DNA of 64,000 bases, from NCBI RefSeq assembly GCF_000739815.1, contig NZ_BBJJ01000002.1, positions 124,001-188,000 of the forward strand, in the 5' to 3' direction. The position numbers and the translations under genes were made by a program. The notes below the pieces were generated by a model. That model had not been told where the DNA came from, made no database searches, and was given only the letters and a program-made list of their open reading frames with translations. Below are positions 58,913 through 64,000 of the stretch, in pieces (position 1 is the first letter of the stretch; every line of letters starts with the position of its first letter). The stretch is from Paraburkholderia mimosarum LMG 23256 = NBRC 106338 (GTDB lineage: Bacteria > Pseudomonadota > Gammaproteobacteria > Burkholderiales > Burkholderiaceae).

Positions 58913-60394
58913 CTAGAAGGCGCTCGCCTCGACCTGCGCCTCGCGCTTGCCGCGCGCGACGAAGTGGCCCGCGCGCTCGCCCGTGGGCTGGCCGTCGCGG
59001 TATGACAGCACGCCGTTCACCCACACCGCGTCGATGCCTTCGGCTACTTGCTGCGGCTGATCGAAGGTCGCCGCGTCGCGCACGCGTTCGGGGTCGAACA
59101 GCACGAGGTCGGCGTGCCAGCCCACATGCACCTCGCCGCGTTGCGCGAGGCCGAAGCGCCGCGCGGAAAGGCCCGTCATCTTGCGCACCGCCTCTTCGAG
59201 CGGCAGCAGGGCGGCGTCGCGCGCGTAGTGTCCGAGCACGCGCGGAAACGCACCCCACAGACGCGGGTGCGGCAGCGGGTCGTTCGGCAGCCCGTCGGAG
59301 CCGACCATCGTGGCCGGATGCGCAAGAATGCGGCGCACGTCCTCTTCGGACATGTTGTGATAGACCGCGCCCGCCGGCTGCAGGCGCTTCGCCGCCTCCT
59401 GCTGCGAGACGCCCCACCCGGCCGCGATGTCCTTGATGAGCTTGCCCGCCTGCTCGGGATGCGGCTCGGACCAGGTGATGGTGATGTCGATGTCGCCCGT
59501 CACCTGTTTGAGGTCGAGCGTCGAAGAACTGCGGCTGTACGGATAGCAGTCGCAGCCCACCGGCTGGTACTTGCGCGCGGCTTCGAGCGATGCGAGCACC
59601 TCCGCGCTGCGCCCCCAGTTCGATGGGCCCGCGCACTTCAAATGCGAAATCACCACGGGCACGCGCGCATGCTTGCCGATGTGATACGCCTCGTTCATCG
59701 CTTCGAGAATGGCGTCGAACTCGGTGCGCATGTGCGTCGTGTACACCGCGCCGGCCGCGGCGAGCGGCTCTGCGAGCGAGGCGACCTCTTCGGTCGAAGC
59801 CTCGAATGCCGATCCGTATGCAAGCCCAGTGGAAAGGCCGAGCGCGCCGTGCGCGAGCGCGTCCGCGAGCTGTGCGCGCATGGCCGCGATCTCGTCGCCG
59901 GTCGCGGCGCGCTTCAGGTCGTTCATGTGATTGTTACGCAGCGCCGTATGGCCGATCAGCGCGCTCACGTTCACGGCGGGCCGCGCGGCGTTCACCGCGT
60001 CGACATACGCGGCGAAGGTCGGATAGCTGAACGCGTCGCGCTCGCCGAGCAGGTTCATCGGGTCGGGCGGGTCGCCCTTGAGCGTGACCGGCGAGGCGCT
60101 GATCCCGCAATTGCCGACGACCACCGTCGTCACGCCCTGGCTGATCTTGGGCAGCATCTGCGGCGCGCGGATCACGTGGGTGTCGTCGTGCGTGTGGACG
60201 TCGATGAAGCCGGGCGCTAGCGCGCGTCCGTTGGCCTCGATCACTTCTTCGGCGAGCCAGTTCGACAGGTTGCCGATCGCAACGATGCGCCCGTCGCGCA
60301 ATGCCACGTCGCGTTCGACGGGCGGCGCGCCCGTGCCGTCGTAAAGCATGGCCCCGACGATCAACGTGTCGGCGGCTTCGGGGTGCGAATGCAT
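58913..60394 (-). CDS. N-acyl-D-amino-acid deacylase (D-aminoacylase)
   Basis: Zinc-dependent amidohydrolase releasing free D-amino acids from N-acyl forms, 493 aa. The metal site has PGFIDVHTHDDTHVIRAPQM (HTHDD) with a conserved Cys in VVVGNCGISA, then SHLKCAGPSNWG and MVGSDGLPNDPLPHPRLWGA. These are diagnostic for the D-aminoacylase family. It lies 21 bases downstream of the RpiR gene and precedes ridA. Confidence 0.94.
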   Translation of the reverse strand: MHSHPEAADTLIVGAMLYDGTGAPPVERDVALRDGRIVAIGNLSNWLAEEVIEANGRALAPGFIDVHTHDDTHVIRAPQMLPKISQGVTTVVVGNCGISASPVTLKGDPPDPMNLLGERDAFSYPTFAAYVDAVNAARPAVNVSALIGHTALRNNHMNDLKRAATGDEIAAMRAQLADALAHGALGLSTGLAYGSAFEASTEEVASLAEPLAAAGAVYTTHMRTEFDAILEAMNEAYHIGKHARVPVVISHLKCAGPSNWGRSAEVLASLEAARKYQPVGCDCYPYSRSSSTLDLKQVTGDIDITITWSEPHPEQAGKLIKDIAAGWGVSQQEAAKRLQPAGAVYHNMSEEDVRRILAHPATMVGSDGLPNDPLPHPRLWGAFPRVLGHYARDAALLPLEEAVRKMTGLSARRFGLAQRGEVHVGWHADLVLFDPERVRDAATFDQPQQVAEGIDAVWVNGVLSYRDGQPTGERAGHFVARGKREAQVEASAF

Positions 60395-60415
60395 ACGTGT
60401 CTCCTTATGTGGCGC

Positions 60416-61330
60416 TCAGTCACCGAGCGGCTGGCGTTCGCCGCCGCCGCGATGCGCGTCCAGCGTGTGCTTCATGCGGCGCAACAGTTCCCGGCTCTCG
60501 GCGGGTTGCGCGAGCGCCAGCTCGGTCACCAGCACGTCGAGTGCCATCATCATCGCGTAACGTGACGATGATGGCTTGTAGATGAAATCGGTCTCGCTCG
60601 CGACGATCGGCACGAGCCAGTCAGCGAGCGCGGCGAGCGGCGAGGCGGGCGCGGTGAGCGCGACGAGCTTCGCGCCGTAGTCGCGCGCGATGCGGCAGGC
60701 GTCGAGCAGCTCGGGCACGCGCCCTGTTACGGATAGCGCGACGACCACGCTCTCAGGTGACAGCGTGCTCGCCACCATGCGCTGCAGCAGGCTGTCCTGG
60801 TAGGACGCCACCGGACGACCGAGGCGCACGAGGCGAAAGCGCATTTCGTCGGCGAGCGCGCTGGACCCGCCGCCCATGCCGAATACGTAGATCATGCGAG
60901 CAGCGCCAAGCGCTGCGGCGACCTGCGCCAACGGCGCCTGGCGCAGCAGTTCGTGGTTGCGCGCGAGCGCAGCCTGGATTTCGTCATAGACGCGCGTCGC
61001 CAGCGGCTCCGGGGCTGCGTGCGCGGCGCCCGCGCCTTGCATGGAATCCGGGCCGCCGCGAAGGAAGCGCTCGCCCACCGTGGCCGCTTGAGCAAGCCGC
61101 AGCTTCAGTTCGCGCACGTCGTGGCAGCCCACCGCCTTCGCAAAACGCGTGACCGAGGCGACGCTCACGCCCGCGCGCTGCGCCAGCTCGCCGATGCTCG
61201 CGCGCGCGGCGCTGGCAAGATCGTCGAGGATGAGCGCGGCCACGTCGCGCTCGGCCGGACGCAGATCCGGCACGCGTTGCGCGATACGCGCGACGATGTC
61301 GAAGCGGACCGGATCGGCGGCGGTATTCAT
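60416..61330 (-). CDS. MurR/RpiR family transcriptional regulator
   Basis: A 304-aa regulator with an N-terminal helix-turn-helix (residues 1-80, LAQRAGVSVASVTRFAKAVG) and a SIS domain (about 140-280, FGMGGGSSALADEMRFRLVR). The start at 61330 (MNTAADPVRFDIVARIAQRV) leaves 127 bases to the divergent deaminase gene. It is co-transcribed with dan and ridA and probably controls both sides of the intergenic region. Effector unknown; SIS domains usually bind sugar phosphates, so its placement in a D-amino-acid locus is notable. Confidence 0.91.
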   Translation of the reverse strand: MNTAADPVRFDIVARIAQRVPDLRPAERDVAALILDDLASAARASIGELAQRAGVSVASVTRFAKAVGCHDVRELKLRLAQAATVGERFLRGGPDSMQGAGAAHAAPEPLATRVYDEIQAALARNHELLRQAPLAQVAAALGAARMIYVFGMGGGSSALADEMRFRLVRLGRPVASYQDSLLQRMVASTLSPESVVVALSVTGRVPELLDACRIARDYGAKLVALTAPASPLAALADWLVPIVASETDFIYKPSSSRYAMMMALDVLVTELALAQPAESRELLRRMKHTLDAHRGGGERQPLGD

Positions 61331-61342
61331 CGCAGGGAGTCT

Positions 61343-61387
61343 GTTAATAAATAACAATTCACGAGGCGATGTTACTTTGTGTACTAT
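61343..61387. promoter_or_regulatory. Divergent promoter region with palindrome
   Basis: GTTA-ATAAA-TAAC (61343-61355) is a perfect inverted repeat and a candidate RpiR operator. For the deaminase gene a weak promoter can be drawn on the plus strand: TTCACG (61358-61363), 18 bases, TACTAT (61382-61387). Confidence 0.5.
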
Positions 61388-61457
61388 CTCCGAGTCAACG
61401 CTGGTCGCGTAAGTGCCGGCGCAGCGGAGCCGCATGACGCAAATGGAGCAAAGGGAA

Positions 61458-62738
61458 ATGAAAGTTACAAACTATCAGAGTGCGACGATCGACCCCAACA
61501 GCAAAGGCCTCGGCAACCTGCCGGGCGCAAGCGTGCCGCTCGGGGATGCCGGACGCCTCGAATGGAATCTGCTCGAAGAGGACGTGAGCCTGCCGGCGGC
61601 GGTGCTCTACGCCGATCGCGTCGAGCACAACCTCAAGTGGATGCAGGACTTCGTCACGCGCTATGGGGTGAAGCTCGCCCCGCACGGCAAGACGACGATG
61701 GCGCCGCAGCTCTTTCGCCGCCAGATCGAAACGGGCGCGTGGGGGATCACGCTCGCCACGGCGCACCAGACGCGCGCCGCTTACCGGGGCGGCATCTCGC
61801 GCGTGCTGATGGCGAACCAGCTGGTGGGGCGCCGCAACATGGCGATCATTGCGGAACTGCTGAGCGATGCGACCTTCGAGTTCTTCTGCCTCGTCGATTC
61901 CGTGGACGGCGTGGAGCAACTGGGCGAGTTCTTCCGCGCGTCGGGCCGCACGCTGCAGGTGCTGCTCGAACTGGGCGTGCCGCGCGGCCGCACGGGCGTG
62001 CGCGACGCCGATACGCGCAACGCCGTGCTCGCAGCCATCGCCCGCTACCCCGACTCGCTCAAGCTGACGGGCGTCGAGATCTATGAGGGCATTCTCAAGG
62101 AAGAGAGCGAGGTGCGCACTTTCCTGCGCGACGCGCTGAACGTCACCCAGGAGCTGGCCGCTGCGGGACGCTTCGCGCGCACACCCGCGCTGCTGTCGGG
62201 CGCCGGATCGGCCTGGTACGACATCGTCGCCGAGGAGTTCGCGCCGGCCACGCAGGCGGGCACGATCGACGTGGTGCTGCGCCCCGGGTGCTACGTGACG
62301 CACGACGTAGGCGTCTACAAGCAGGCCCAGTCGCAGATCCTCACGCGCAACCCCGTGGCGCGCGAGATGGGCGTGGCGCTGCTGCCCGCGCTGCAGTTGT
62401 GGGCCTATGTGCAGTCGATTCCGGAACCCGGCCGCGCCATCATCGGCTTCGGCAAGCGCGATGCCGCCTTCGATGCGGGCTTTCCGGAGCCGTCGCGCCA
62501 CTATCGCCCCGCGAACGGCGGCATGCCGCGCGAAGTGGCGGCAAGCGAAGGCTGGGAAGTGTTCCAGATGATGGATCAGCACGCCTACCTCAAGATACCG
62601 GCGGGCGCGGACCTCAAGGTCGGCGACATGATCGCCTTCGACATCTCGCACCCCTGCCTCACGTTCGACAAGTGGCGCCAGGTGCTCATGCTCGATGCGA
62701 AGTATCGCGTGACGGAAGTGATCGAGACGTTCTTCTGA
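61458..62738 (+). CDS. PLP-dependent amino acid deaminase (DSD1/D-threonine aldolase-like)
   Basis: A 426-aa fold-III PLP enzyme related to eukaryotic-type D-serine dehydratase and D-threonine aldolase. The PLP-lysine region is VKLAPHGKTTMAPQLFRRQI, followed by a TIM barrel with VLMANQLVGRRNMAII and LELGVPRGRTGVRDADTR; the C-terminal domain has ISHPCLTFDKWRQVLM, whose His and Cys are the metal-ligand pair known in DSD1. The start at 61458 has AAGGGAA upstream. Its product is likely an enamine that RidA would hydrolyse. The exact D-amino acid is not known. Confidence 0.9.
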   Translation: MKVTNYQSATIDPNSKGLGNLPGASVPLGDAGRLEWNLLEEDVSLPAAVLYADRVEHNLKWMQDFVTRYGVKLAPHGKTTMAPQLFRRQIETGAWGITLATAHQTRAAYRGGISRVLMANQLVGRRNMAIIAELLSDATFEFFCLVDSVDGVEQLGEFFRASGRTLQVLLELGVPRGRTGVRDADTRNAVLAAIARYPDSLKLTGVEIYEGILKEESEVRTFLRDALNVTQELAAAGRFARTPALLSGAGSAWYDIVAEEFAPATQAGTIDVVLRPGCYVTHDVGVYKQAQSQILTRNPVAREMGVALLPALQLWAYVQSIPEPGRAIIGFGKRDAAFDAGFPEPSRHYRPANGGMPREVAASEGWEVFQMMDQHAYLKIPAGADLKVGDMIAFDISHPCLTFDKWRQVLMLDAKYRVTEVIETFF

Positions 62739-62835
62739 GCGCAACGCGCGCCGGCCGTCTCGTGAATGCTGCGCGGCGGCGATGTCGTGAACGTCGCACG
62801 CCGCCGCGCGCATCGACGACGCTCAGGCCGCCTGT

Positions 62836-63321
62836 TCAGCCCGCTTCGGGTTCGGCTTCCTGAGGCTGTGCGGGCGCGACGGCAACGGTCGCCGCAGTCG
62901 CCGCCTCGCCGAGGCGCTCCTCCATCATCTTCAATGCGCCCGATAGCGCCGCGAGCGCGTCGTCGGGCAGCGACATCGTCATGTTCAGGAACGCGTTGCG
63001 GCGCGGCAGCCCTTCTTCGATGACTGCGCGGCCCGCCGCGCTCAGGGTCACGTTGGTGATGCGGTTATCGCGCTCGTCGGCACGGCGTGCGATCCAGCCG
63101 AGCGACTCCAGCGCCTTCAATTGCCGCGTGAGCGCGCCCGGGTCCACGCGCAGCCGCTCGACGAGCCGCTTTTGCGACGACTCGCCGTTCTGGTCATAAA
63201 GCGCGAGCAGGATGCGCCAGCGCGGCAGCGGATGCCCGACCTGCGCCTCGAACGCCGACATGAACGCGCGATAGGTCCGTCCAAACTGCTGCACGATGGC
63301 GATGCGATCCTGAATTTCCAT
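62836..63321 (-). CDS. MarR family transcriptional regulator
   Basis: A 161-aa MarR-type winged-helix protein. The DNA-binding region has SQKRLVERLRVDPGALTRQL and GWIARRADERDNRITNVTLS with the wing Asp-Arg typical of the family. The start at 63321 (MEIQDRIAIVQQFGRTYRAF) has AGGA upstream. The C-terminus is an Ala/Pro-rich tail. It lies 65 bases downstream of the MFS exporter gene on the same strand, so it probably regulates drug efflux. Confidence 0.9.
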   Translation of the reverse strand: MEIQDRIAIVQQFGRTYRAFMSAFEAQVGHPLPRWRILLALYDQNGESSQKRLVERLRVDPGALTRQLKALESLGWIARRADERDNRITNVTLSAAGRAVIEEGLPRRNAFLNMTMSLPDDALAALSGALKMMEERLGEAATAATVAVAPAQPQEAEPEAG

Positions 63322-63386
63322 GTTTTGTTTTCCTGCAGGCCTCATTGCCGCCTTCATGACCCGTATCTGCCGCGCGCCGGAGCGAC

Positions 63387-64000
63387 TCAATCCGCGTGAA
63401 TCACGGGCTCCATCTTGCGATGCAGCTTGACCGGCGGCACGCGCCGGGTTTGCCAGACCGCCACCACAGCGATCACGGCCGCCACGGCAATGCCCAGATG
63501 AATCGCCCCCACCAGCGCCTCGCGGGCGGCTTCGAGCAGCGGCGCGCCATTATGCCCGGCGTGCGTGAGATCGGCGATGAGCGCAGCCTGCGCGTCGCGG
63601 TTGATGAGGATCTGCGGATCGGCAAGCTGCGGCAGCCAGTGCGTGGCGTGATCGGCCTCGAGCGCACGCTGCACACCGCTCGCATAACGCTGCGTGACCA
63701 TCGTCCCGGTCAGCGCCGTGCCGATCATGCCGCCGATCATCCGCAGTGACTGCAGGAGCGCCGTGGCGATGCCCAGGTGTTCGCGCCCGGCGGTCTGCTG
63801 CGCGAACACGGTGAGATTGGGCATGACGAAGCCAAGGCCGATGCCCGCCGTGATCATGAGCGCCATTAGCAGGCCCCGTGGAGTCCCGCGCGTGGCGATC
63901 GCAACGGCGAAGCATGCCGCCGCGAGCATCGCGAAGCCGATGTAGAGCATCAGGTTCGGATTGCGGATGCGCGAGACGATGCGCCCGTTCGCGATGCTCC
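63387..64000 (-). CDS. MFS transporter, C-terminal part (partial)
   Basis: The frame stays open to the right edge of the window, so at least 203 C-terminal residues of an inner-membrane exporter are present. Hydrophobic segments such as LLMALMITAGIGLGFVMPNL and the proline-containing loop FAQQTAGREHLGIATALLQS, then GGMIGTALTGTMVT, fit the last helices of DHA2/EmrB-type drug exporters. The N-terminal half and the start are outside the window. The adjacent MarR gene supports a drug-efflux role. Confidence 0.88.
   Translation of the reverse strand, partial: SIANGRIVSRIRNPNLMLYIGFAMLAAACFAVAIATRGTPRGLLMALMITAGIGLGFVMPNLTVFAQQTAGREHLGIATALLQSLRMIGGMIGTALTGTMVTQRYASGVQRALEADHATHWLPQLADPQILINRDAQAALIADLTHAGHNGAPLLEAAREALVGAIHLGIAVAAVIAVVAVWQTRRVPPVKLHRKMEPVIHAD

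Overview
The window reads as an ordinary chromosomal segment of a high-GC betaproteobacterium of the Burkholderia/Paraburkholderia/Caballeronia group (Burkholderiales). The support is the strong G/C third-position bias, the gene orders rplM-rpsI, leuS-lptE-holA-proA, bamE/fur (divergent) and thiL-pgpA-cinA, and sugar and nitrogen catabolic modules typical of that group. No insertion sequence, prophage, CRISPR array, tRNA or rRNA gene was seen. Species assignment is inference.

Layout. 1-4400: ribosomal genes rpsI (cut by the window edge) and rplM, a predicted small RNA just upstream of them, an OsmC-family gene, the RNase P RNA gene, and a DUF3025 gene overlapping pyrC. 4805-11667: a class II glutamine amidotransferase, the gltIJKL glutamate/aspartate ABC importer, glutamate dehydrogenase and a LysR regulator. 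12009-19412: purB, then a gluconate/Entner-Doudoroff module (gntK, gntT, eda, edd and divergent hexR, with HexR-like sites between edd and hexR). 19516-29889: a long minus-strand run of housekeeping genes (hemJ-like, proA, holA, lptE, leuS, exbD, exbB, dapB, bamE) ending at divergent fur. 30022-33966: ureide catabolism (allA, alc), dctA, and a divergent FCD-family GntR regulator whose intergenic region carries three copies of one palindrome. 34021-39733: gapA, tkt, speE, a VOC protein and rsmE. 39842-40805: an RNase Sa-like secreted ribonuclease paired with a barstar-family inhibitor. 41121-47225: maeB, thiL, pgpA, cinA C-terminal domain, a cupin and pyrF.

47394-57964 is one long minus-strand sugar-acid cluster: aldose epimerase, lactonase, sugar dehydrogenase, an arabinose/galactose-type ABC importer (araFGH), a second dehydrogenase, KDPGal aldolase, KDGal kinase and an IclR regulator. 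Together they outline oxidation of D-galactose (and possibly L-arabinose) to an aldonate and then to pyruvate plus glyceraldehyde-3-phosphate, but the aldonate dehydratase is not in the window. 58435-62738 is a D-amino-acid module (RidA, D-aminoacylase, RpiR regulator, divergent DSD1-like deaminase). The window ends with a MarR regulator and the C-terminal part of an MFS exporter.

The most unusual items are the roughly 95-nt predicted small RNA with exposed CCUCC loops, the lipobox-bearing RNase Sa-like enzyme with an N-terminally extended barstar, and three well-defined operator sets (FCD regulator, IclR regulator, HexR). All functional calls rest on reading the translated sequences and motifs; no database search was run.
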